A stretch of DNA of 36,791 nucleotides, from the NCBI GenBank assembly GCA_910586355.1, contig CAJUHJ010000016.1, positions 1 through 36,791 of the forward strand, in the 5' to 3' direction. The notes under the pieces are model-generated. The model saw nothing but the letters and a program-made list of their open reading frames with translations, was not told where the DNA came from and searched no databases. Origin of the DNA: an uncultured Lachnospiraceae bacterium. Lineage in GTDB: Bacteria; Bacillota; Clostridia; Lachnospirales; Lachnospiraceae. A program made the translations under genes and the position numbers. Shown here piece by piece: positions 18,901 through 26,684 of this stretch. Each line of letters begins with the position of its first letter. Within the stretch, counting starts at the first letter, position 1.

Positions 18901-21900
18901 TAAAATGGCGTCAATCTTATCTTTTACTTTGTCTGCCGCTTCCTTGTCCTGATTCCCTTTTGTCTCGTCGTACGTCTTTTCAGCGTCTGTGAGTTTTTTC
19001 TTTTCCTCTTCTGTAATCAGCTCTTTCTGGCTGTCCGTCAGGCTGTCATATACATCTCTGGCGTCCTCAATCGCCTGTTTTTTCTCTTCCGCATTTTCAG
19101 GCGTTACAGTCCCAATCGCGTCAATTTTTTCTTTGGCCTTTTCTGCCGCTAACCTGTTGTATTCTTTTTCGGCGTCAATCAGCTTTTGTTTTTTATCTTC
19201 TGGAACTAAGTTTTTCTGGATTCCAGTCAAGCTGTCATAAGCCTCCCTGGCCTCTTCTATCTTCTGTGCGCATTTCCAGTCATACTGTACCGGTATCGGA
19301 ATTGCGTCAATCTTTGCTGCTGCCCTGTCTGCCGCTGCCTGGTTCTTTCCTCCCGTTGCCTGGTCATAAACTTTTTCAGCGTCGGTCAGTTTCTTCAATG
19401 TCTCCGGAGTAATTTGCTCTTTTTGTTTCTCAGTCAGGCTGTCATACGCGTTCCTTGCGTCCTCTATCTTTTGCCCTTTCTCTTCTGCATTCTCAGCAGT
19501 AACTTCGCCAATGGCGTCAATTTTTTCTTTGACTGCCGCTGCTGCAAGCCTGTCATATTCTGCTTCTGCGTCAGTCAGTTTCTTTAACACGTCTTCCGGA
19601 ATCTGATTCTTCTGGTCTTCGCTTAAAGCGTCGTATGCTTTCCTTGCCTCTTCAATTACCTTTTTACAAGTTTTATCATAGGTTACGGCAGACGGAATAG
19701 TGTTTATTTTTGCGACTGCCTGTGCCACTGCGTCAGAAGTTCCGCCGCCCGATACCTGCGCATAGAGTTTTTCTGCATCTGTCAGTTTTTTCAAATCCTC
19801 TTCCGTAATCAGTTTTTTCTGGTCTTCGGTTAATGACTCATACGCTTTTCTTGCCTCGTCAATTAATGGTTTCTTGCCAAGAATAGTGTCCGCATTTATT
19901 TCACCGATAGCGTTTATTTTTGCTATTACCTGCTCTACTGCCGTATCCTGGCTGCCGCCTCCGGATACCTGTGCCAAAAGCGCTTCTGCATCTGTCAGTT
20001 TCTTCTCTAAATCTTTTGGAAACTGTTCCACCAGAGGCGGATACAGCTTATTATAGGCTGCCCTTGCTTCTTCAATAACTGTTTTCTTGCTCAGGACATT
20101 TGTCTCATTTACTTCACCGATGACGTTTATTTTCTGTTTCACTGCATCTACTAACGTTGTTTCGGCATTGTTCCATTTCTCTATTATTTCTTCTGATACC
20201 TGAGCGGCCTGTTCCTGATCCAGCTTCTCATACGCTTCTCTTACTTCCTTAAGTGACTGTGCCTTATCCAAAACATTCTCCACCGTCACGTCGCCCAGAT
20301 TATTTATCATCTCTATAAATATTTCTGATTCCGACTTGGTTTCTACAATAAGATATACAGAACTGTCCCCTTCTAACTTCATCGTATATCCTGTTCGATC
20401 ACTGCATAAACTATCCAGCGAAAAGCTCTCTTTATTCACCTGAGCAACAAATACCTGCGGCGTCTCCTCTGTTGGCAATACCTCTGTACTAATGCCAATC
20501 TTAGAACCCTTTAAAATACCGTCTAAAGCCCTCATCTTACTATTTTTCGGCAAATAAAGATTATTCGGTATTTTGCTTCCTTCATTCTCTACATAATTAT
20601 CATATATCGTTATCGGTCCAGTATAATCTCTTGTACCAAATAACGGTTGGCCCAATCCATATATTCCTCCTCCGATTTCGAATGCCTTATTGTCTTTAAT
20701 TTCACCGCCTGCCATGAAAAACAGATTTTTATCAGTTCCAAGATATACCCCTCCTCCGCGTCTTGCAGAGTTTCCGGAAATTGTTCCTCCGAATATATTA
20801 ATCAAGCAGTTACGAGTCTTGCTATCTTCACAAAATATTCCGCCGCCATAATTTGTGGCATGGTTATCAGCAATCGTGCCTCCATACATATGAAATTCAT
20901 TTGATTCGGTAAATACACCTGCACCACTAGGCGCACAATTTCCAACTATGTTCCCGCTGTACATGTATATACCATAATCAGAGCTAGAGTATGTATCAAA
21001 AATCCTTAATCCCGCACCACTTGAATTACTGCTATTACCCACAATATTTACATTGTAAAGCCTCAGACTGCCCCGATATTGACTTACCGCACATATCCTT
21101 GCATTACATTCATCGGCAGCAGAAACACCTGTTATGCATCCTCCTACAAGCTCTTTCGTACCGTTCGCCTCATCTAAAGTCCACAAACCGTTTTCACCAA
21201 CAGAAAATTTGTGTTTTTCTTTTGAACAATCTGTGAGTGTCAGGTCTGCAGTTTCATTCTCTATGAGAGCAAAATCACTGACTATCTCCTCTGGATTACG
21301 AGATGGATTGACGGTCTTATTTTTGGATTTGATGATATGGCCGTTTAAACATAAGCCTTTGTTCAGTTCACTCGTGCTCATATATTTTTCTGACAGTTCC
21401 ACATCGGTGGTAAGATAATAGTGCCCTCCATCTATTGGAAGCGAATCCGACTTCGACCATGGCTTCCATATACGGGGAGCATGGGCGTAATGCTTATAAT
21501 GACTACTCTCTATCTCATCCGGACACTCTCTTTCTCCACATGACGCATGGATATGAACGCTGTTTACAGCAGTAATTTCTTCCGAATCGCTACTCGTACC
21601 GCCCACTCCAAAAATATCTTTATTGATTTGCTCATTTTTTTCATAGAAACAGTCTTTAATAACTCCTTGGTTTGCTCCGGCAATGCCGCCGACATTGCTT
21701 CCTGTCCCCGCAACATTGTCCGCACTTCTGCAATCTTTTATAATACCATTTTCAAGATTTGCACCTGTAATGCCTCCTACATAATCTTTTCCGTCAATTT
21801 TTATAATACTACCGCAATTAATTATTTTTCCTTCATTTTTTCCGGCAATGCCGCCTATATAATCTCTTTCCGATGCATCAGAAGCATCCTCATCATCCGC

Positions 21901-21921
21901 AATAGAAAACTCCCCTACCAC
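15994..21921 (-). CDS. Giant repeat-rich secreted protein, downstream reading frame (C-terminal 1975 residues)
   Basis: This frame continues the gene starting at 24014. Its nominal GTG start at 21921 has no ribosome site and falls inside a GLUG-type repeat shared with the upstream frame. Order of parts: GLUG repeats (YIGGIAGKNEG, YVGGITGANLENG, NVGGIAGANQG); a second beta-helix module of turns such as GGTISGNSARRGGGVYLG; 18 helical repeats of about 62-70 residues; a linker; an Fn3-like domain (LRWKKVKAADGYQIYG); and a C-terminal Ig-like Big2 domain (SSNTKVAEVTNKGIIKGKSKG). There is no LPXTG or SLH anchor, so the protein is released or held non-covalently. The likely role is adhesion or matrix, inferred from architecture. 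It ends at a strong terminator. Confidence 0.85.
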   Translation of the reverse strand: MVGEFSIADDEDASDASERDYIGGIAGKNEGKIINCGSIIKIDGKDYVGGITGANLENGIIKDCRSADNVAGTGSNVGGIAGANQGVIKDCFYEKNEQINKDIFGVGGTSSDSEEITAVNSVHIHASCGERECPDEIESSHYKHYAHAPRIWKPWSKSDSLPIDGGHYYLTTDVELSEKYMSTSELNKGLCLNGHIIKSKNKTVNPSRNPEEIVSDFALIENETADLTLTDCSKEKHKFSVGENGLWTLDEANGTKELVGGCITGVSAADECNARICAVSQYRGSLRLYNVNIVGNSSNSSGAGLRIFDTYSSSDYGIYMYSGNIVGNCAPSGAGVFTESNEFHMYGGTIADNHATNYGGGIFCEDSKTRNCLINIFGGTISGNSARRGGGVYLGTDKNLFFMAGGEIKDNKAFEIGGGIYGLGQPLFGTRDYTGPITIYDNYVENEGSKIPNNLYLPKNSKMRALDGILKGSKIGISTEVLPTEETPQVFVAQVNKESFSLDSLCSDRTGYTMKLEGDSSVYLIVETKSESEIFIEMINNLGDVTVENVLDKAQSLKEVREAYEKLDQEQAAQVSEEIIEKWNNAETTLVDAVKQKINVIGEVNETNVLSKKTVIEEARAAYNKLYPPLVEQFPKDLEKKLTDAEALLAQVSGGGSQDTAVEQVIAKINAIGEINADTILGKKPLIDEARKAYESLTEDQKKLITEEDLKKLTDAEKLYAQVSGGGTSDAVAQAVAKINTIPSAVTYDKTCKKVIEEARKAYDALSEDQKNQIPEDVLKKLTDAEAEYDRLAAAAVKEKIDAIGEVTAENAEEKGQKIEDARNAYDSLTEKQKEQITPETLKKLTDAEKVYDQATGGKNQAAADRAAAKIDAIPIPVQYDWKCAQKIEEAREAYDSLTGIQKNLVPEDKKQKLIDAEKEYNRLAAEKAKEKIDAIGTVTPENAEEKKQAIEDARDVYDSLTDSQKELITEEEKKKLTDAEKTYDETKGNQDKEAADKVKDKIDAILVLVQDNEETKQKIEDAFDAYENLTGTQKDMVSEEDKKKLEDAKDIYDNLQADKVKDKIDAIGEVTPENAADKKQELEDARDAYDKLTDDQKELITPEEKKELTDAEKVYDQTQNGKDKEAADKVKEKIDAIPDPVQKNEDCRTKIEDAKNAYDSLTGTQKDMVPESSKKKLENAQNTYDRLAAAEVMEKIDAIGEVTPENAVSKKDLIDDAREAYDSLTDKQKEYVTTEEKKKLTDAEKIYDNATGGQNQAAADSVVEKINAIPTPVKNNADTKQKIDDAREAYDSLTTTQKDMVPESSKKKLENAEKEYQKLLEADKNAVDEVKKKIDAIGEVTPENVISKKDLIEDAREAYDKLTDGQKELIEPEEKKKLTDAEKIYDNATGGHNQAAADKVKDKIDLIPDPVRNDEETKQKLEDALDAYDNLSGTQKDMVPEESKEKLKDAEDAYNKLVTDEVKQKIDAIGEVTPENAVSKKDLIEDARDAYDKLNDKQKELIESEEKKKLTDAEKIYDNATGGHNQAAADKVKDKIDAIPSPIRNDEETKQKIEDAWKAYHDLTGTQKDMLPEESKKKLEEAKTAFDKLAVDEVKKKIDAIGEVTFDNAISKKDLIEDARKAYDKLTDSQKDMIDDSKLQKLTDAEKIYGDAVNADNQTKLDQAAVQNVVNKINAIGTVVKTDECAAKIKDARDAYNALTDIQKKMVPAAVLKILTDAESAYAALANGTNLPADKQEQINNIADKLGVTKETAEKIQALAEELGVEIETLLLTDNSFAGSDTENDMKGSTFSLLQLKATNIATKQVTLRWKKVKAADGYQIYGTRCGKGNKAKLIKTIEKNGTTKFKVKKLLKGKAYRYVVRAYKMIDGNKITIAASKTTHIFTNGGKYGNAKKVKVKKAKVTMKKGKTFKIKASEVKAKKPLRRHRKLCYESSNTKVAEVTNKGIIKGKSKGTCFIYVYAQNGIYKKIKVTVK
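16741..20325 (-). repeat. Eighteen alternating helical repeats in the giant surface protein
   Basis: Two module types alternate. Type A (about 68-70 residues) begins KIDAIGEVTPEN and ends KLTDAEKIYDNATGG. Type B (about 62 residues) begins KIDAIPxPV and contains GTQKDMVPEE. An A+B pair spans about 131 residues. At DNA level the segment reading ctggttgtgcccgcccgtcg recurs exactly 396 bases apart (17341 and 17737), showing recent duplication of whole A+B pairs. The outer copies at both ends are more diverged. Confidence 0.9.
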
Positions 21922-24014
21922 AGTAAGATTTTTAATCGTTCCTTTATTATGGCAAACAATCCCACGCAGTCTCTGACATAGCCTTCGCGATCACGTTGAT
22001 AGTAGCCAAGACCCATAATCGCATGTCCATTTCCATCAAAATTTCCTAAAAAAGGAGTGATTTCATGATCATTATCAGTAAGCGACTGCCAGCCTATAAC
22101 GTTTACTCCAGTTTGAGCAGAGCCAATATCTATATCTGCATTAAGTTCAAAATATACACCTCTTAAACCGCGCTTATTATGCAGCACATACTCTTGAAGA
22201 CGCAGGAGGTCCCGAGCGTTACCAATGCTAAATGGGTATTCTTCCGTACCCCCATTTATCCGTCCAAAGTAAGATCGAATTTGTAAATCCTGCAATTTTT
22301 TTAATACCGCATAATTTATCATGTTCTTCTCGTCTTCAGATAAAGTATTATATACCTCTATTGCCGCATTACATAGTGAATTATGGTTACTAAAAGACGC
22401 ATTTTCTATATCACCTATTTGTTTTCTGAACGCCTCTATCTTCCGATGCGACTCATTCTCACTCTTCTTCAAACACAGCCGTTTATTTCCTTCATAGCTT
22501 GCAAGGTTATAAATCGGATCATCGCTTTCAAAATAAGAAAGAACATTCTCCGACAATTCCTCATCCGATTCCCTTGTAAAAAACATGTCATTATCTGAAA
22601 TACCGCCAATCGTTATGCCAAACTTTGACCCTTCTTTTAAGTTTTTTCCTATCGATATTTCCTTGATTAAGTAGCGCTTGTTATATAACATCTTTTCCAA
22701 AAACAGATTGCTCTTAAATTTATGTACCTCATCTGTTTTGTAGTCGAGTTTTTCTTCAAAATTATCCGTTATCTTTCCGCCGTTGATTACAAATTTCGGC
22801 GAAGAAAGACTGATGCCATCGCTAGAGCCACTAAGAGTATCGTTACTTTTCACCCATACGCCGCCGCCTTCCTGCGCTGTATTTCCGGTAATTTCTACGC
22901 CGTTTATAGTAAAGTCAGCATTATTATAGTAATAATAAATTCCGCCGCCCTTATTTGCATAATTATTCGTAATTTTACCGCCGTTCAAAGTAACTGAAGA
23001 TGCAGAATAATTCCATGCATTCATAGCCAAAATTCCGCCGCCCATTACACCGCTGTTTTCAGAAATTTCGCCGCCAGTCATTGTAAATCTCCCACCATGG
23101 ACAAAAACGCCTCCGCAGGTATTATGTTCTCCGCCGTTCTTATAAATTTTACCGCCGTTCATTGTAAATACGCTAGATTTCTCATACTCAATAAATACAC
23201 AGCCGCCGGCATGCTGTTTTGCCTCATATTCTTTTATCCCGCTCATATCTATATAGTTGCCCACAATATTTCCGCTGTGTAAGCCAAATGCTCCGGCGCT
23301 ATATAATGCGCTGCCGCCTTTTTCCGGCTCATCATTAGTATTCTCTTTAAGATACATCTCGCCGCCAGTTTTGTTGCCTACAATATTGATATGATACATA
23401 TCTATACATGAACCTGCTTCATTGACAACTGCCGGACATGGTTTGCCTCCGTCTTCACCGCCGCGTGCTCCGGTAATACATCCGCCTATAAGTGTCTCTG
23501 TGCCGCCCGTCTCATTTAAACTCCATAAGCCCGTTTCACGATCTACTGAAAATTTATGTTCCGTACTGGAACAATCCGTCAGTTTGAGATTGCTTGCTTT
23601 TGCAATGATAACAGACTTATTCGGACTGTCTATCTTTACAATATGCCCATGGAAACAGATATTGATTTCCGATGAGTTTTCCCAAGAATCCGTTAATGTC
23701 ACATCTTGTGTCAGATAATAACTTCCAGCCTCTGTTGGAAGCGAATCCGACGACGTCCATGCTGTCCATGTGATTTCAGTATGACTTCCGTCTGTACATT
23801 CAGCATCTGCGCAGATTTTGTGTTTATGCTCTCCTGTCGATTCCTCTGGCCCTGCTCCTGTCTGAGCGTTTTCCCCGCCAGATTCTGCGCCTGAACCGTC
23901 GGTAAGTTCCTCCGCTTTTACATAGGCCGCGCCATTCCCAAGCGTTCCTGCAAAAAGCATCGCACTCAGAAATACCGCTGTCATCCGCTGCCAAAATTTT
24001 CTTTTTGTTACCAT
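21915..24014 (-). CDS. Giant secreted protein, upstream reading frame (N-terminal 699 residues)
   Basis: This is the 5' part of the same gene. A clear signal peptide (VTKRKFWQRM, hydrophobic core AVFLSAMLFAGTL, cleavage near YVKA-EE) is followed by a Cys/His segment (HKHKICADAECTDGSH), then a right-handed beta-helix with turns such as MTGGEISENSGVMGGG. After it come one copy of the helical repeat (KIEAFRKQIGDIENASFSN), and the start of a GLUG region (FDGNGHAIMGLGYY, then VGLFAI). The frame then ends at a TAG. Restoring one base in the A-run near 21943-21945 joins it in frame to the downstream part (GTIKNLTVVGEFSI). GGAGGAG lies upstream of the ATG. The joined protein would have about 2,670 residues. 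Confidence 0.85.
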   Translation of the reverse strand: MVTKRKFWQRMTAVFLSAMLFAGTLGNGAAYVKAEELTDGSGAESGGENAQTGAGPEESTGEHKHKICADAECTDGSHTEITWTAWTSSDSLPTEAGSYYLTQDVTLTDSWENSSEINICFHGHIVKIDSPNKSVIIAKASNLKLTDCSSTEHKFSVDRETGLWSLNETGGTETLIGGCITGARGGEDGGKPCPAVVNEAGSCIDMYHINIVGNKTGGEMYLKENTNDEPEKGGSALYSAGAFGLHSGNIVGNYIDMSGIKEYEAKQHAGGCVFIEYEKSSVFTMNGGKIYKNGGEHNTCGGVFVHGGRFTMTGGEISENSGVMGGGILAMNAWNYSASSVTLNGGKITNNYANKGGGIYYYYNNADFTINGVEITGNTAQEGGGVWVKSNDTLSGSSDGISLSSPKFVINGGKITDNFEEKLDYKTDEVHKFKSNLFLEKMLYNKRYLIKEISIGKNLKEGSKFGITIGGISDNDMFFTRESDEELSENVLSYFESDDPIYNLASYEGNKRLCLKKSENESHRKIEAFRKQIGDIENASFSNHNSLCNAAIEVYNTLSEDEKNMINYAVLKKLQDLQIRSYFGRINGGTEEYPFSIGNARDLLRLQEYVLHNKRGLRGVYFELNADIDIGSAQTGVNVIGWQSLTDNDHEITPFLGNFDGNGHAIMGLGYYQRDREGYVRDCVGLFAIIKERLKILLW
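21941..21948 (-). other. Frameshift site splitting the giant gene
   Basis: On the minus strand the upstream frame reads GCC ATA ATA AAG GAA CGA and soon stops. With one more A (ATA ATA AAA GGA ACG ATT) the canonical GLUG continuation is restored. The cause may be mutation, phase variation or an assembly error in a homopolymer. Confidence 0.8.
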
Positions 24015-24176
24015 TCCTGCTCCTCCTCTTTTCTCTTGAAACTGTTTTTCATTTCCAATGTTTCAGGATTTTTTATTTTATCATAAAAATAAACAAGAAA
24101 AACCCGAACAGCAAAATCAACCCTATTCCTTCTAAAATTAACTTTGTCCACGGATAGTATCCTATACATAAAAAAA

Positions 24177-24205
24177 CTGTACCAGAACGAATATTCTGTT
24201 ATAAT
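24177..24205 (+). promoter_or_regulatory. Promoter of the polymerase operon with LexA-like box
   Basis: A perfect TATAAT at 24200-24205 and a weak -35 (CTGTAC, 17 bases apart) flank AGAACGAATATTCT (24184-24197). Its core GAAC-N4-ATTC differs by one base from the Gram-positive SOS box GAAC-N4-GTTC. The position inside the spacer fits LexA repression. The rest of 24015-24278 holds only the two divergent leaders. Confidence 0.5.
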
Positions 24206-24278
24206 ATAGTAAAAGATTTATTCTGTAAAATATGGCTGCTCCCCCAAATGCGCCAAATCAAAAACAGGAGGATGACAC

Positions 24279-25805
24279 ATGAACGAAAACCATATTTATA
24301 TCGCAATCGACCTGAAATCTTTTTACGCTTCCGTAGAATGTGTAGAACGCCAGCTCAATCCACTTGAAACACATCTTGTGGTAGCCGACGCCAATAGAAC
24401 AGAAAAGACCATCTGCCTTGCAGTCTCGCCGTCCCTGAAAGCATATAAAATCCCCGGAAGAGCAAGGCTGTTTGAAGTCGTCCAGCGGGTAAAAGAAATC
24501 AACCAGGAACGGAAAAGCCATGCCCCTAAAAGGCAGTTTACCGGTTCATCGTACCATGCGCCGGATTTGGCAGCGCATCCGGAATTAGAGCTTGCCTATA
24601 TTATCGCCCCGCCCAGGATGGCATTTTATATGCAGTACAGCACCATGATATATAAAATATATTTAAAGTATATCGCCCCTGAAGATATTCACGTATACTC
24701 TATTGACGAAGTATTTATGGATGTAACACATTACTTAAAAACATATAAAATGACTCCAAAAGAATTAGCCTCTAAAATGATATGGGACGTCCTGGAAAGC
24801 ACAGGAATTACCGCGGCTGCCGGAATCGGCACAAACCTGTATCTCTGCAAAGTGGCAATGGATATTGTGGCAAAACACGTCGAACCAGACGAATACGGAG
24901 TCCGTATCGCAGAACTGGACGAAATGAGTTACCGCAGGCTCTTATGGGATCACCGCCCGCTCACTGACTTTTGGAGGATCGGGCACGGATACCGCAAAAA
25001 ACTGGAAGAGGCCGGGCTTTTTACCATGGGCGATATTGCCCGCTGCTCTTTGGGCGGCGACAATGATTATCACAACGAAGACCTTCTTTATCGTATGTTC
25101 GGCGTCAACGCAGAGCTTCTCATCGACCATGCCTGGGGATGGGAACCAACGACAATCGAACAAATCAAATCTTACAAACCGGAGAATAACAGCATAAGCT
25201 TAGGCCAGGTTTTGCAATGCCCCTACGAGTACGAAAAAGCAAAGATAATCGTGCAGGAAATGGCGGATATGCTCGCCCTAAGTCTTGTAGAAAAAAAACT
25301 TGCCGCAGACCAGATACTTTTGACTATCGGCTATGACGCCGGAAACCTTACCGATACCAAAACCAAAGAACTCTATAAAGGAGAAATCACAACAGACCAT
25401 TACGGAAGACGCGTCCCCAAACACGCGCATGGAACGGTCAATTTAAAAAGGCAGACCTCATCCTCCCAGATTATAACAGCCGCCGCGGTTGATTTATATG
25501 ACCGTATTATAAATCCCTGCCTTTTCATCCGCCGGGTAACAATTGCCGCAAATCATGTGATTGACGAAATGGCTGCCGCCAAAACAGAACACTTTGAACA
25601 ACTCAGCTTGTTTACAGATTATACGGCTTTAGAAAACGAACAGAAAGAGGAAAACGAACGGCTTGCCAAAGAACGGAAACTGCAGGAAACGATGTTGTCC
25701 ATAAAAAAGAAATATGGAAAAAACGCCATAATCAAAGGCATGAACTTACAGGAGGGCGCAACCGCCCTAAAACGCAACCGCCAGATTGGAGGACACAAGG
25801 CATGA
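24279..25805 (+). CDS. Y-family DNA polymerase (UmuC/UvrX-like)
   Basis: Error-prone lesion-bypass polymerase of 508 residues. The catalytic acidic residues are visible: Asp11 in IAIDLKSFYASVE, and Asp143/Glu144 in YSIDEVFMD. A thumb HhH-like region follows (GITAAAGIGTNLYLCKVAMD), then a palm-distal/little-finger part to about residue 430 and a charged helical tail. It is longer than DinB, as usual for the UvrX-type polymerases of Firmicutes. AGGAGG lies just upstream of the ATG. Its stop overlaps the start of the YolD-like gene (ATGA), a pairing seen in phage and chromosomal SOS operons. The LexA-like box in the promoter supports DNA-damage control. Confidence 0.93.
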   Translation: MNENHIYIAIDLKSFYASVECVERQLNPLETHLVVADANRTEKTICLAVSPSLKAYKIPGRARLFEVVQRVKEINQERKSHAPKRQFTGSSYHAPDLAAHPELELAYIIAPPRMAFYMQYSTMIYKIYLKYIAPEDIHVYSIDEVFMDVTHYLKTYKMTPKELASKMIWDVLESTGITAAAGIGTNLYLCKVAMDIVAKHVEPDEYGVRIAELDEMSYRRLLWDHRPLTDFWRIGHGYRKKLEEAGLFTMGDIARCSLGGDNDYHNEDLLYRMFGVNAELLIDHAWGWEPTTIEQIKSYKPENNSISLGQVLQCPYEYEKAKIIVQEMADMLALSLVEKKLAADQILLTIGYDAGNLTDTKTKELYKGEITTDHYGRRVPKHAHGTVNLKRQTSSSQIITAAAVDLYDRIINPCLFIRRVTIAANHVIDEMAAAKTEHFEQLSLFTDYTALENEQKEENERLAKERKLQETMLSIKKKYGKNAIIKGMNLQEGATALKRNRQIGGHKA

Positions 25806-26236
25806 AAACCCAAAACAGCCATAACTATGACGACATTATCCATCTTGCGCATCATGTATCAAAAAAACATCCTAAAATGCCGTTTATGAACCGCGCGGCT
25901 CAGTTCTCAGCTTTCGCCGCCCTAGACGGATATGACGCCGCCATAAAAGAGACCTCGCGCCTGACAGACGCTTTCATTGAACTTGACGAATATCAAAAAG
26001 AACATCTGGACAAACAGCTTTTGCTTATCAGGGAACACCTAAAAGATACGCCAAAAATCGAAGTCACCTATTTTAAGCCGGATGAAAAAAAGAACGGCGG
26101 CGCCTATCTGACTTTTTGCGGCCATGCCAAATATATAGACGAATACAACCGCCGGATTCTTTTTACAGACAAAACAGCCCTCCTTATAGAACATATCTAT
26201 TCTATAAGCGGAGAGCTGTTTTACAACATGGATTAG
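25802..26236 (+). CDS. YolD-like family protein
   Basis: Partner protein of 144 residues, translationally coupled to the polymerase gene by a four-base overlap. The YolD signature is present: MPFMNRAAQFSAFAALDGYD at about residues 21-40, followed by AAIKETSRLTDAFIELDE and a C-terminal beta-rich part (YLTFCGHAKYIDEYNRRILF). YolD-like proteins accompany Y-family polymerases and are thought to act like a UmuD-type accessory subunit; this role is inferred from the family. It ends 12 bases before the convergent small gene. Confidence 0.88.
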   Translation: MKTQNSHNYDDIIHLAHHVSKKHPKMPFMNRAAQFSAFAALDGYDAAIKETSRLTDAFIELDEYQKEHLDKQLLLIREHLKDTPKIEVTYFKPDEKKNGGAYLTFCGHAKYIDEYNRRILFTDKTALLIEHIYSISGELFYNMD

Positions 26237-26247
26237 ATGAAATTAGA

Positions 26248-26520
26248 TTAAACATGCAGATGGGAAATATGCCATTCATGCGCAAAGTAACTGTACCAGA
26301 GCGTAAATGTTTTTTTGGTCCCGCAAACCGTAGCGGCACAGGAATAGTTTATCCCCACCCGATTTCTGTCCTGATCCTCGGACAGGACTTTATCTATTGT
26401 AACTGCAATAAGTTCTCCGGTTTTATCACGAAACCGAAATCTCATAGGCGTAATTTTTCCATTTGTATCCGTACAGGAAATCATCTGCACCGGAATATTG
26501 ACGCAAAGTATGCTTTCCAA
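26248..26520 (-). CDS. Small conserved-looking protein convergent with the polymerase operon
   Basis: Product of about 90 residues, beta-rich, with MISCTDTNGKITPMRFRFRD and IDKVLSEDQDRNRVGINYSC followed by FTLWYSYFAHEWHI. I believe similar small proteins sit beside Y-family polymerases in Lachnospiraceae, but cannot verify this. The frame opens at a GTG (26529) that overlaps the ribosome site AAAGGGG. The TTG at 26520 is better spaced and preferred. A promoter with a LexA-like box lies upstream. The function is unknown. Confidence 0.65.
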   Translation of the reverse strand: MESILCVNIPVQMISCTDTNGKITPMRFRFRDKTGELIAVTIDKVLSEDQDRNRVGINYSCAATVCGTKKTFTLWYSYFAHEWHISHLHV

Positions 26521-26569
26521 AGCAAACACCCCTTTACAAATCTTTATTCACAATATCAATGACAAATCT

Positions 26570-26598
26570 ATGATAATATGCGAACGTACATTTGTAAA
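26570..26598 (-). promoter_or_regulatory. Promoter with LexA-like box for the small convergent gene
   Basis: Leftward TTTACA (complement of 26593-26598) and TATCAT (complement of 26570-26575) are 17 bases apart. CGAACGTACATTTG at 26581-26594 overlaps the spacer; its core GAAC-N4-ATTT is one base from the SOS consensus GAAC-N4-GTTY. The arrangement mirrors the polymerase promoter. Confidence 0.5.
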
Positions 26599-26684
26599 CC
26601 GGCAATGTTTGGCAAAACTTTTCCGTCACAGAAACCCTGCCGCTATCAAACGCTGACAGCGCAAAAGGCATATTTGATTCCTAT

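Noticed and set aside
17968..18903. Long rightward frame (311 codons, hydrophobic) opposite the giant gene
   Set aside because: It is the antisense reading of Lys/Glu/Asp-rich repeats, which always yields Phe/Leu/Ser-rich frames; no ribosome site or independent signal.
21915..21960. Programmed ribosomal frameshifting in the giant gene
   Set aside because: No slippery heptamer (X XXY YYZ), internal Shine-Dalgarno at the right spacing, or downstream pseudoknot is apparent; a lost base is simpler.
26116..26562. Rightward 148-codon frame overlapping yolD and the small convergent gene
   Set aside because: It is a shadow of two better-supported genes, with basic low-complexity composition and no ribosome site.
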